NCBI RefSeq assembly: GCF_043195195.1
Contig: NZ_JBAFWT010000019.1
Location: forward strand, 1-64,000
From: NCEH01 sp043195195
Lineage (GTDB): Bacteria > Pseudomonadota > Alphaproteobacteria > Rhizobiales > Xanthobacteraceae
Length of the DNA stretch: 64,000 bases
Reading direction: 5' to 3'
Shown here: piece by piece, positions 51,832 to 60,892 of the stretch
Position numbering within the stretch: the stretch's first letter is position 1
How the letters are laid out: every line of letters starts with the position of its first letter
Made by a program: the position numbers and the translations under genes
The notes under the pieces: model-generated
Seen by the model: only the letters and a program-made list of their open reading frames with translations
Databases searched by the model: none
What the model was told of the DNA's origin: nothing

Positions 51832-52602
51832 TTACTCCGAGATAAGGCCGTTCGTAACCGCCGCCTTGTCGTACAAGAATACGAGATTGGGGTCGGGGAG
51901 GTCGCGAGCGCGGTCCTTACCGTCGAAGTCGAAGCGCGTCAGGAAATCTCGGATGACATTTAGCCGTGCCTCTGACTTGTTATCCGCGCGCACGACGGTC
52001 CAGGGCGCAAATGGCGTGTGCGTACGGGCCAGCATCTCGTTCCGGGCTACACTATAATCGTCCCAGTGCTTTGTCGCTGTATCGTCGATCGGGCTCAGCT
52101 TCCACTGCTTGAGCGGATCGTCGCGGCGATCCTTCAGCCGGCGCTTCTGTTCGGTTCGCGAGATATCCAAATAGTATTTGAGGATAGTGACGCCACAATG
52201 GGCGAGCAGCTGCTCGAACAGCGGGGCCGTCATGAGGAACTCGTCATATTCCTCGTTGCTGCAGAAGCCCATTACCCGCTCGACCCCGGCGCGATTGTAC
52301 CAACTGCGGTTGAACAGCACGATCTCCCCGCCCGCCGGGAGATGCGGCACCCAACGTTGGAAATACCAGGACTTCTGGTCGCGGTCGGACGGCTTGCCCA
52401 GTGCGACCACCCGCGTCTCGCGCGGGCTGAGATGCTCAACGATTCGCTTGATCGTTCCATCCTTGCCGGAGGCGTCCCGTCCTTCGAAGATCACGAGAAC
52501 CTTCTTGCTGGATTTGATGAGGTGCTTCTGAAGACCCGCCAGCTCCACCTGGAGTTCGTGAAGTGCTTGTCTGGTGGCTTCGTGTTTTTCTTTCTTGCCC
52601 AT
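51832..52602 (-). CDS. ppk2: Polyphosphate kinase 2 family protein
   Basis: The 256-residue enzyme has the P-loop FEGRDASGKDGTI, the Asp-containing SDRDQKSWYFQRW, and SWYNRAGVERVMGF. The sequence fits the class that uses polyphosphate to phosphorylate nucleoside mono- or diphosphates. It starts at ATG 52602. Polyphosphate-based nucleotide supply suits the low-oxygen, storage-oriented neighbourhood. Confidence 0.9.
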   Translation of the reverse strand: MGKKEKHEATRQALHELQVELAGLQKHLIKSSKKVLVIFEGRDASGKDGTIKRIVEHLSPRETRVVALGKPSDRDQKSWYFQRWVPHLPAGGEIVLFNRSWYNRAGVERVMGFCSNEEYDEFLMTAPLFEQLLAHCGVTILKYYLDISRTEQKRRLKDRRDDPLKQWKLSPIDDTATKHWDDYSVARNEMLARTHTPFAPWTVVRADNKSEARLNVIRDFLTRFDFDGKDRARDLPDPNLVFLYDKAAVTNGLISE

Positions 52603-52797
52603 CTGGAATTCCTGTCATGAGGTTTGTTGCATTCCGAAGTATCGTCGATTGCAATTCAACGGTACGAAAGCGCAGCCGCCTGCCAACCTAGACAGGCGTT
52701 CACCGAGGGCCGATCTTACTCAGTCGGATATCTTCGGCTTGCCAATTTGTAACTTCCATTCTCTCGCTGAATCGCGATCTAAAGGCGCCGAAATCCA

Positions 52798-54060
52798 TCA
52801 GTGCGCCGTTTCAAGAGCGGCGGGAGAGTTGACCCGTGCCAGGAGGCCCGGGATACCAAGACTTGCGACGGCGCCTCCAAGCACCACGAGGGCCGCTAGC
52901 GTGAAGGGCGCGTTTGGCACGAAGGAAACCCCAAACAGCAGACCGCCAGCGGCCGATCCTGCCGCTTGGCCGAGACTTGCGGCCGCAGTCTGCCGACCCA
53001 ATTCCGCTCCTTGCCTTTCCCCCGCACTGAGCGAAATCCAGTACGTCGCGATGGGGGAGAGGATACCAGCGCTGGCCGCGATCGCGGCTACGACGATGGC
53101 CGTAGGCACGGTCGCTGCGGCGAATGGCACGGCGGCGACGCTCACTGCCAAGACAACAAGGGCGGGCGTGAGGAACCAGCGTGTGGTCTCCGGCTTGACG
53201 AGCGGCGAGAAGACGATCGTTTGAGCGACTAACATGACGAGGCTGCACACACTGAACATGAGCCCGATCTGGTAGGTGCTCATGTCGAGAACTTGCATTC
53301 CGCGAAGCGACAGGCCGACTTCGAAGGCACCCACAGCCGCGGCGGTTACGAACGAGATGACGAGGAGGCGTGGAAGAGCGCCACGGCCCTCAGGCCGGGC
53401 TCCAATCCCCACCTGATCTACGCCGCGCTGGATGGCGTCAGGCACGAGGAACCATACCGCCAGCGCCACCAGAAGCGAAAAGCCCGATGTCGCTAAATAG
53501 GGTGAAAGGGAAATTGCAGCCTCGCCCGAGCCTGGAAGGAGTTCGCGGGCGACAACCACGGTGAAGCTTCCCAGCATCGGCCCGACCAGGAAGCCGATGG
53601 CACCGGCAATGTTGAGCAGAGCAAAGCGGCGCGCGCGCCATTCCTTGGTCCGAGCGTAGTCGCCGACAAGGGCATAGGCTGCGGGCACAATGGAAGCCGC
53701 GAACAACCCGTTCAGGAAGCGGCCGAGATAGAGCAGAGGGAGGCCATTGGCGAGCCCAAACAGTGCCAGGGTCAAGGAGAACCCCATCAGTCCCGCGAGC
53801 AGCACGGGGCGGCTACCATGCCGATCCGCAAGGCGGCCCCATAGTGGTGCGAACAAAAACAGCGCGAGGGTGTAGGTTCCGGTCAGTATGCCGGTATGCC
53901 GCGATAGGACAGTAGGATCCGTCGTTCCTGCTATCCGTTCAATCGCAAGCGGAAGTATCGGCAGAAGGAACCCATAACCGACGGTAATCGTGAACATTGC
54001 CAGAAGCAATGAGATCATCATCCACCATCGCAATGGTTGGAAGGAACTTGCCGCGATCAC
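52798..54060 (-). CDS. MFS transporter coupled to the P1B ATPase
   Basis: The 420-residue protein has twelve membrane helices. Family motif A appears as GRLADRHGSRP in the first half. It begins at GTG 54060, which overlaps the TGA of the upstream heavy-metal ATPase (GTGA), so both are cotranslated. The C-terminal half shows TYWISLSAGERQGAELG. The substrate is unknown; coupling to the ATPase suggests metal or toxic-compound efflux. Confidence 0.85.
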   Translation of the reverse strand: MIAASSFQPLRWWMMISLLLAMFTITVGYGFLLPILPLAIERIAGTTDPTVLSRHTGILTGTYTLALFLFAPLWGRLADRHGSRPVLLAGLMGFSLTLALFGLANGLPLLYLGRFLNGLFAASIVPAAYALVGDYARTKEWRARRFALLNIAGAIGFLVGPMLGSFTVVVARELLPGSGEAAISLSPYLATSGFSLLVALAVWFLVPDAIQRGVDQVGIGARPEGRGALPRLLVISFVTAAAVGAFEVGLSLRGMQVLDMSTYQIGLMFSVCSLVMLVAQTIVFSPLVKPETTRWFLTPALVVLAVSVAAVPFAAATVPTAIVVAAIAASAGILSPIATYWISLSAGERQGAELGRQTAAASLGQAAGSAAGGLLFGVSFVPNAPFTLAALVVLGGAVASLGIPGLLARVNSPAALETAH

Positions 54061-56465
54061 GCCGCCGCCTCGACCGCGGCTTCCGTTGAACCACTTTGGA
54101 CTCTGCTGCCGCGCGTGATGCCGGCCAGCCGTGTGCGTTTGAGCATCAGGGCGTTGATCGCCACCAGAGCCGAGCTGCCCGACATGGCGAGAGCGGCGAT
54201 TTCGGGGCTCAGCAGCATTGGGTAGAGCACGCCCGCTGCGAGCGGGAAGGCGATGACATTGTAGGCCACGGCCCACCACAGGTTCTGGTGCATCTTGCGC
54301 AGGGTTGCGCGGGAGAGCTCGATGGCGCCGACAATGTCGTACGGATCGCTCTTCATCAGCACGACGTCGGCGCTCTCGATGGCGACGTCCGTCCCCGCAC
54401 CGATGGCGAACCCCACATCGGCCTGGGTGAGTGCCGGAGCGTCGTTGACGCCGTCACCGACCATCCCGACCTTGTGTCCTTGAGCCTGCAGCTCCTGAAT
54501 CTTCGCCGCCTTCTGGCCCGGCAGTACATCGGCCAGCACCATATCGATGCCGAGAGTTGCGGCGATGCGCTTCGCCGTGCCGGCGTTGTCGCCGGTCAGC
54601 ATGGCGACCTGGACGCCACGCTCGCGCAGCTTGGCTACGGTGGCCTGGGCGGTCGGACGCGGTGCGTCGGCGATCGCGACGATGCCGAGAAGTCGGCCGC
54701 CACGGGCTACATGAACCACGGTTCGGCCGGCGCCCTTCAACTGCTCCGCCGCATCGGCGAGTTCGTCAAGGCCGATCTTTTCCTCGTCCATGAGACGACG
54801 GTTGCCGAGAAACGTCGTCTGACCCTCGATCTCGGCGCGGGCGCCTTTCCCCTCGAGATTGAGGAAGGACCGCGCGTCCGGCACAGTGAGCCCTTCAGCG
54901 CGCTCGATGATCGCCAGCGCGAGCGGATGATCCGAACCGTGCTCGACGGCGGCCGCGATGCGCAGCACCTCATCGGGCGACGCCTGGCCTGCCGCGATCA
55001 CGTCGACCACGCGCGGTTGACCCATGGTCAGCGTGCCGGTCTTGTCGAAAACGATGACGTCGAGCTTGGTCGCATCCTCCAGCGCGGAAGCATTCTTGAA
55101 CAGGATGCCGTTCATCGCGCCGAGCCCGGTTCCCACCATCACCGCCATCGGCGTGGCGAGCCCCAGCGCATCGGGACAGGCGATGACAAAGACGGTGATG
55201 GTCAGCGTCAGCGCGAAGAGGAGGGTCTGACCGATCCAGAAATACCAGACCGCGAAGGTGACGAGACCGATCAGGATCGCCGCGAGCACAAGCCATTGCG
55301 AGGCCCGATCAGCGAGAAGCTGCGCCGGCGCCTTGGAATTCTGCGCTTCCTGGACGAGCTTGACGATTTGGGCGAGGGCCGTGTCGGCACCCACCTTCGT
55401 CGCCTTGTAGCGCAAGCTGCCACTCTTGTTGATGGTGGCTCCGATGACCATGTCGCCCGGCTTCTTCGAGACCGGCATCGACTCGCCCGTCAACATCGAT
55501 TCATCAACGTCGGAGCGACCTTCGAAAACCTCGCCGTCCACAGGGATCTTGTTGCCAGGACGCAGAATGACCGTATCGCCTAGCAGGACCTCGGCGGTCG
55601 GGATCTCGATCTCGGCACCGCTCCTGAGCACCGTGGCCTTGGGCGGCGCGAGGTCCATGAGCTGACGGATTGCCTCCGACGCGCCAGCTCGTGCCCGCAT
55701 CTCAAGCCAGTGTCCGAGCAGAATGAACACCAACAGAACGGCAACAGCCTCGTAGAACTGCTGGCCTTTGAAGAAAAAGGTCGAGCCGACGCTGAACAGG
55801 TAGCCCGTGCCGACACTGAGCAGCACCAATACCGCCATGTTGAGCACGCCGTTGCGCAGCGCGCGGATCGCCGCGACGACGAAGGGCCAACTCGGATAGA
55901 GGATCGCGGCGCTCGCGAGAACGAAAAGCAGGATCTCGCGATCGAGACCGAATGGCGGATCGATGCGCAGGAAATCCATGCCCATCGGCTGCAGCAGAAA
56001 TATCGGCACGGAGAAAATCAACGCGACCCAGAACCGGTTGCGCATGTCCCGGACCATGCCCTGCATGTCCATTCCCGCGCCATGACCCATCTCATGGGCC
56101 ATGGCATCGTGCGAGATCGGCATCGCCTTGTCCGGCGTCCCGGAGGCAGGATGCGCCCCGTGGCCCGCGTGACCGGCGCCATGACGATGCGGCGCCGCCG
56201 GATGCGCCGGCGGCACGGTCGTCTCGTTTGGCACGCATTGGTGCCTCGGAACCACCTCGCCGCGGCAATGGAAGCCGCAGGCGATCACCTCGGCCTGGAT
56301 GGTCTCCAGGCTGGTACGTGTCTCGTCGAAGCCGACCGTAGCCGTGCCGGACGCGAAGTTGACGGCGGCGGAGGTGACACCGGGCAATCGACGCAGGCGC
56401 TTCTCCACCACGAGCGGATCGAGCACATCGAAGAATTGCTCCACGTCAATTGTTGTGGTCGTCAC
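54057..56465 (-). CDS. P1B-type heavy-metal ATPase with CPD motif
   Basis: The 802-residue ATPase has an N-terminal HMA-like domain without the metal-binding CxxC, a His/Met-rich linker (about 90-135), eight membrane helices, phosphorylation site DKTGTLT at Asp474 and GDGVNDAPAL. The membrane metal motif is Cys430-Pro-Asp rather than CPC or CPH; the last helices resemble CopB-type (P1B-3) pumps. It starts at GTG 56465 behind AGGAGA. The likely cargo is copper or silver, but the Asp leaves specificity open. Confidence 0.88.
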   Translation of the reverse strand: MTTTTIDVEQFFDVLDPLVVEKRLRRLPGVTSAAVNFASGTATVGFDETRTSLETIQAEVIACGFHCRGEVVPRHQCVPNETTVPPAHPAAPHRHGAGHAGHGAHPASGTPDKAMPISHDAMAHEMGHGAGMDMQGMVRDMRNRFWVALIFSVPIFLLQPMGMDFLRIDPPFGLDREILLFVLASAAILYPSWPFVVAAIRALRNGVLNMAVLVLLSVGTGYLFSVGSTFFFKGQQFYEAVAVLLVFILLGHWLEMRARAGASEAIRQLMDLAPPKATVLRSGAEIEIPTAEVLLGDTVILRPGNKIPVDGEVFEGRSDVDESMLTGESMPVSKKPGDMVIGATINKSGSLRYKATKVGADTALAQIVKLVQEAQNSKAPAQLLADRASQWLVLAAILIGLVTFAVWYFWIGQTLLFALTLTITVFVIACPDALGLATPMAVMVGTGLGAMNGILFKNASALEDATKLDVIVFDKTGTLTMGQPRVVDVIAAGQASPDEVLRIAAAVEHGSDHPLALAIIERAEGLTVPDARSFLNLEGKGARAEIEGQTTFLGNRRLMDEEKIGLDELADAAEQLKGAGRTVVHVARGGRLLGIVAIADAPRPTAQATVAKLRERGVQVAMLTGDNAGTAKRIAATLGIDMVLADVLPGQKAAKIQELQAQGHKVGMVGDGVNDAPALTQADVGFAIGAGTDVAIESADVVLMKSDPYDIVGAIELSRATLRKMHQNLWWAVAYNVIAFPLAAGVLYPMLLSPEIAALAMSGSSALVAINALMLKRTRLAGITRGSRVQSGSTEAAVEAAA

Positions 56466-56537
56466 AACCGTCGTCTCCTGTCGAAATCGGAGCGGATGCC
56501 CACCACGAACCACCCGCCTTTTTCACGGATCGCGCTG

Positions 56538-56780
56538 TCAACTGCCGCCGCAGCAGCCGGTCTTCTTCGGGTGATGACCAGCACTGGAGACTGCCTTGTC
56601 CAGTTCGCCAGCGGGCGCGACCGTGTCGGGCGCCGCAGCATTTTCGTGATTGCCGCAGGAGCCATGAGCATTCGCTTTCTCCGCGGCCTCTGCGCCGGCA
56701 TGGCCATCGCAGCAGGATGAGGCATTTGGGACCGAATGCTCGGAGGTCGTCTTGGTCTGGTCGGCAGACGTGGTGCTCAT
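56538..56780 (-). CDS. Small Cys/His-rich metal-binding-like protein
   Basis: The 80-residue soluble protein has SCCDGHAG, GSCGNHEN and a CCGGS end, with no signal peptide. The clusters suggest a cytoplasmic metal chaperone or sink. It starts at ATG 56780 behind AGGAG. It is first in a leftward run with the P1B ATPase. An FNR-type box lies 124 bases upstream. Confidence 0.72.
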   Translation of the reverse strand: MSTTSADQTKTTSEHSVPNASSCCDGHAGAEAAEKANAHGSCGNHENAAAPDTVAPAGELDKAVSSAGHHPKKTGCCGGS

Positions 56781-57115
56781 TCCGGTGACTCCTGCTTGCG
56801 GGCACGACGATAGATGGCGCCATTGCGGGCGCTGTCGCCCCATGCCGCACCCGCACTCTCATTTCCTGATTTTCAAACTTAGGCGATGGCCCGGTCAGCC
56901 ATCTTTAATCTCGATTAAGGATCGGCATCCTTGGGTCGCGCATCGTTCCCGGAGCTGACGACCCCTTCAGACTCAGTGTTCCGGTTGTCTCATTTGGCGG
57001 CATTTCGAATTGCATCGCTGCGATACGCCGAAGGGGGTCAATTGCGCATCCAAGAGATTGCTCGGCCAAGGCTGGCTGAAGTCGTTTCCACGATGGCGTC
57101 GACTACCCGCCTACT
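56781..57115. other. Divergent intergenic region with one FNR-type box
   Basis: It separates the leftward metal unit from the rightward HlyD/ABC unit. Apart from box 8 no further repeat or gene is recognised. Confidence 0.5.
56905..56918. promoter_or_regulatory. FNR/FixK-type box 8 (palindrome TTAATC-TC-GATTAA)
   Basis: The site is a perfect palindrome apart from its two central bases. It lies 124 bases upstream of the small Cys/His gene and 197 bases upstream of the HlyD gene, so it could serve either direction. Confidence 0.5.
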
Positions 57116-58114
57116 ATGGATGAGAATGTGCGTATTGCTCCGATCATTGCCGTTGTCATCCTCGCGGCCGCCGGGGCTGCCGGCTATGCATATTGGTGGA
57201 AGCAACAGGCGACCCGCGTCCCCGCGGGACTGGCCCGGGCAAATGGCCGGATCGAAGTCGAACGCGTCGACATCGCCACCAAGTACGCGGGCCGCCTCGC
57301 CGAAGTGCGCGTCAACGAGGGCGCCGATGTTCAGAAGGATGGCATCCTCGCCCGCATCGACACGACCGAAATTCTTGCGCAACTCGCGGCAGCCAGAGCT
57401 GCCGTGCACCGCAGCCACCAGGGTGTGGCCATCGCCGAGTCCAATGTGGCTCTCCGCTCGGCAGAGTTGAAGCTTGCCGAAGTCGAGCTCCGGCGCATCG
57501 TCGAACTGATGCGCACGAACACGGCGACGCAAGCGGAACTTGATCGCCGCACGGCGCAAAGGGATATTTCAAAGGCCTCGCTGGATAGCGCGAAAGTCGC
57601 CATCGAGGACGCCAAGGCGGCCGTCGAGGCGGCTGAGGCCCAGGTCAGCCAGATCGAAGCCGCAATTGCGGACATGACGCTGAAAGCGCCGGTATCGGGT
57701 CGCGTCGAGTATCGTCTTGCACAGGCCGGGGAGGTCGTAGCTGTCGGCGGGCGGGTACTCACCCTTCTCGACCTTTCCGACGTCCACATGACGATCTTCC
57801 TGCCGACGAGCCAGGTCGGCAGCGTCGAACTCGGGTCGGATGCCCGTATCATGCTGGATGGTGCGCCCGGCTACGTCGTTCCCGCAACAGTCGCCTTCGT
57901 TGCCTCGGAAGCGCAGTTCACGCCGAAATATGTCGAGACCGCGAACGAGCGCGAGAAGCTGATGTACCGCGTCAAGCTGCACATCGATCCGAAGCTCATC
58001 GAGACCTATCGCGCTTACGTCAAAGCCGGCATGACCGGCAACGCCTACGTCAAGGTCCAGGCCGGAGCGGCGTGGCCGACGAATCTGACGCCGAGGCTTC
58101 CGGATGTCCGCTGA
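57116..58114 (+). CDS. HlyD-type membrane fusion protein
   Basis: The 332-residue periplasmic adaptor has one N-terminal membrane helix (IIAVVILAAAGAAGYAYWW), lipoyl halves (ANGRIEVERVDIATKYAG, MTLKAPVSGRVEYRLAQ) and a long coiled-coil hairpin between them. It is the YhiI-type partner of the ABC pair downstream, overlapping it by 11 bases. Confidence 0.9.
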   Translation: MDENVRIAPIIAVVILAAAGAAGYAYWWKQQATRVPAGLARANGRIEVERVDIATKYAGRLAEVRVNEGADVQKDGILARIDTTEILAQLAAARAAVHRSHQGVAIAESNVALRSAELKLAEVELRRIVELMRTNTATQAELDRRTAQRDISKASLDSAKVAIEDAKAAVEAAEAQVSQIEAAIADMTLKAPVSGRVEYRLAQAGEVVAVGGRVLTLLDLSDVHMTIFLPTSQVGSVELGSDARIMLDGAPGYVVPATVAFVASEAQFTPKYVETANEREKLMYRVKLHIDPKLIETYRAYVKAGMTGNAYVKVQAGAAWPTNLTPRLPDVR

Positions 58115-60890
58115 TGCCGAGCCGGCCGTTCGAGTCGATTCGGTCCATCACCGCTACGGTGACACCGTTGCGATTGACGGCGTCAGCCTGTCGATCGCCT
58201 CCGGATCGACGGCGGCCTTCATCGGCCCCGATGGCGTCGGAAAGTCGACTCTCCTTGGCCTGATCGCCGGCGTCAAACGCATCCAGTCCGGAACCGTGAC
58301 GGCCCTCTCCGGCAACATGGCATCGAGCTCTCACCGTGACATCGTCGCGCCGCGCATCGCCTATATGCCGCAAGGCCTCGGCCGCAACCTCTATCCGACG
58401 CTCTCGGTGGTCGAGAACATCGATTTCTTCGGGCGCCTCTATGGCCAGTGCGAGAGCGAACGTCGCTCACGCATCGCGGGCCTGCTGACCGCCACGGGGC
58501 TCGACCCGTTCCCGGACCGCCTCGCCGGCAAGCTCTCGGGCGGGATGAAGCAGAAGCTCGGCCTGTGCTGCGCGCTGATCCACGATCCGGACCTCTTGAT
58601 CCTCGACGAGCCCACGACCGGCGTCGATCCCCTGTCACGGCGTCAGTTCTGGGAGTTGATCGAACGGATCCGCGCTGAGCGCCCCGGCATGACACTACTG
58701 GTGGCGACCGCCTATATGGAGGAGGCCGCGCGTTTCGACCACATCATAGCGATCGACGAGGGCAAGGTCATCGCCGCCGGCGACATGGCGGGGCTACTTG
58801 ATCGGACCGCGACGCGTACGCTGGAGGAGGCCTATGTCGCGCTACAGCGCCCCGAACGGCGCGGCGATCAGGCGGCGTTGGTAATCCCGCCGCTGCTGGA
58901 GAGCGGCGGGCCTCCGGCGATCGTCGCAGAGGCCCTGACCATGCGCTTCGGCGATTTCACCGCCGTCGATCATGTCAGTTTCCGCATCCGGCGCGGCGAG
59001 ATTTTTGGGTTTCTCGGGTCGAACGGCTGCGGCAAGACGACGACGATGAAGATGCTCACTGGACTGCTGCCGGCGAGCGAAGGGCGAGCTGAGCTGCTGG
59101 GGAAACCGATCGACGCCCGTGATATCGCAACAAGAATGCGCATCGGCTACATGTCGCAAGCGTTCTCGCTCTATGAGGAGATCTCCGTCCGCGCGAATCT
59201 GGAGCTGCACGGACGTCTCTTCCGCATTCCCCCGGGCGAACTCAGGCTGCGCGTCGCCGCGGCGCTTACCCGTTTCGACCTCGACGCCGTTGCCGACGCC
59301 TCGCCGGCGTCGCTTCCGCTCGGGATGCGTCAGCGGCTCCAGCTTGCCGCCGCCTGTTTGCATCGGCCTGAAATATTGATCCTTGACGAGCCCACATCCG
59401 GGGTCGATCCGGCAGCGCGCGACAGGTTCTGGCGCCTCCTCGTCGAGATGTCGCGCCGCGACGGCGTAACGATCTTCATATCGACCCACTTCATGAACGA
59501 GGCCGAGCGGTGCGACCGCGTATCCTTGATGCATGCGGGCCGTGTCTTGTCCGTCGGCAGCCCCGAGGGGCTTCGCGTCGCTCGTGGCACCACGACTCTC
59601 GAGGGCGCTTTCGTTGCCTATCTGGAGGAGGCGTCAGCGCCGCCTGCGTCTAAAGTGATGAAGGAAGCGCCTTCGTTGGCGGCTACCCCAAAGCCGATCG
59701 GCGCCCCGGATAATGTCCAAAAGGGAACATCGTCGGAATCCCAATCATCGCATAGGTCATCGTCGGCTTCTTTGCGCCGAGTCTGGGCCTTTGCCCGGCG
59801 AGAGGCCGTGGAAGTCCTCCGGGATCGCATTCGGCTCGCCTTCGCGCTCCTCGGCCCGCTCGTACTTATGGTCGGGTTCGGCTACGGCATTTCGTTCGAC
59901 ATCGAGAATCTCCGTTATGCGGTTCTTGATCGCGATCAGTCCTACGAGAGCCGGCTATTCCTGGAGCAGTTTTCGCAATCCCGTTATTTTGTCGAACAAA
60001 CGCGGCTGGGCGACGAGTTTGAGATTGATCGGCGCCTGCGATCCGGCGAGCTACGGTTTGCCGTCGACATCCCGCCCGGCTTCGGTCGCGACCTTTTGCA
60101 GGATCGCCAGCCGCAAGTGAGCTTCTGGCTCGACGGTGGCGCGACATTCCCCGCCGAGACGGCACGGGCCTATATCCAGGGCGCCGTCCTCACCTATGCC
60201 GCGGATCGCTACCGCCAGCTGCACGGCCGCGCTCCACAGGTCCTCCCGATCAATGTTGAACCCCGGTTTCGCTACAATCAGGATTTCCGCAGCGTCTTCG
60301 CGATCACGCCCGGCGCGATCATGCTTCTCCTGATCCTCATCCCCGCGATGCTGACAGCCGTTGGTGTCGTGCGTGAAAAGGAGATGGGGTCGATCACCAA
60401 TGTGTATGCCTCGCCCGCGACAGTGGGTGAATATCTTATCGGCAAGCAATTGCCCTATATTGCGATTGGGTTTGTCAGCTTCGCCAGTCTCGTGCTCTTG
60501 GCCGGCGCACTCTTTGGAGTTGTAGCGAAAGGGTCTCTCATCGGCCTTTCTCTCGCAGCGCTCATGTACGTGTTCGCGGCAACGGCCTTTGGACTACTGA
60601 TATCCGCGTTCGTCTCGACGCAAGTCGCGGCGATCTTCGCGACCGCCGTTCTAACCGTAATTCCCACGGCGCACTATTCGGGGTTTCTCTATCCGGCCTC
60701 GACGTTGGAAGGCTTGGCGCGCGCGATGGGGGTCGGCTTTCCGGCATTCTGGTTTCAGACCGTGAGCCTGGGCGTCTTCGCGAAAGGGCTCGATGCCGGT
60801 GCGTTCGTGCGCGAAATCGCCGTGCTGTTCGGCTTCGGGGTCGTCTTTCTCCTGCTGGCGCGCCTCGCCATCCGCAAGCAAGGTTCGTAG
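58104..60890 (+). CDS. RbbA-like fused ABC transporter: two ATPases plus permease
   Basis: The 928-residue protein has two ATPase domains (P-loops GPDGVGKST and GSNGCGKTT; LSGGMKQKLGLCC and LPLGMRQRLQLAA) and a C-terminal ABC-2 permease of six helices (about 580-925). This is the RbbA/YhiH layout. It should form an exporter with the HlyD gene before it and the permease gene after it. Natural substrates of this group are unclear. Confidence 0.92.
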   Translation: MSADAEPAVRVDSVHHRYGDTVAIDGVSLSIASGSTAAFIGPDGVGKSTLLGLIAGVKRIQSGTVTALSGNMASSSHRDIVAPRIAYMPQGLGRNLYPTLSVVENIDFFGRLYGQCESERRSRIAGLLTATGLDPFPDRLAGKLSGGMKQKLGLCCALIHDPDLLILDEPTTGVDPLSRRQFWELIERIRAERPGMTLLVATAYMEEAARFDHIIAIDEGKVIAAGDMAGLLDRTATRTLEEAYVALQRPERRGDQAALVIPPLLESGGPPAIVAEALTMRFGDFTAVDHVSFRIRRGEIFGFLGSNGCGKTTTMKMLTGLLPASEGRAELLGKPIDARDIATRMRIGYMSQAFSLYEEISVRANLELHGRLFRIPPGELRLRVAAALTRFDLDAVADASPASLPLGMRQRLQLAAACLHRPEILILDEPTSGVDPAARDRFWRLLVEMSRRDGVTIFISTHFMNEAERCDRVSLMHAGRVLSVGSPEGLRVARGTTTLEGAFVAYLEEASAPPASKVMKEAPSLAATPKPIGAPDNVQKGTSSESQSSHRSSSASLRRVWAFARREAVEVLRDRIRLAFALLGPLVLMVGFGYGISFDIENLRYAVLDRDQSYESRLFLEQFSQSRYFVEQTRLGDEFEIDRRLRSGELRFAVDIPPGFGRDLLQDRQPQVSFWLDGGATFPAETARAYIQGAVLTYAADRYRQLHGRAPQVLPINVEPRFRYNQDFRSVFAITPGAIMLLLILIPAMLTAVGVVREKEMGSITNVYASPATVGEYLIGKQLPYIAIGFVSFASLVLLAGALFGVVAKGSLIGLSLAALMYVFAATAFGLLISAFVSTQVAAIFATAVLTVIPTAHYSGFLYPASTLEGLARAMGVGFPAFWFQTVSLGVFAKGLDAGAFVREIAVLFGFGVVFLLLARLAIRKQGS

Positions 60891-60892
60891 CG

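Noticed and set aside
54096..55583. 495-codon plus-strand frame opposite the P1B ATPase
   Set aside because: Antisense to DKTGTLT and GDGVNDAP motifs; no support of its own.
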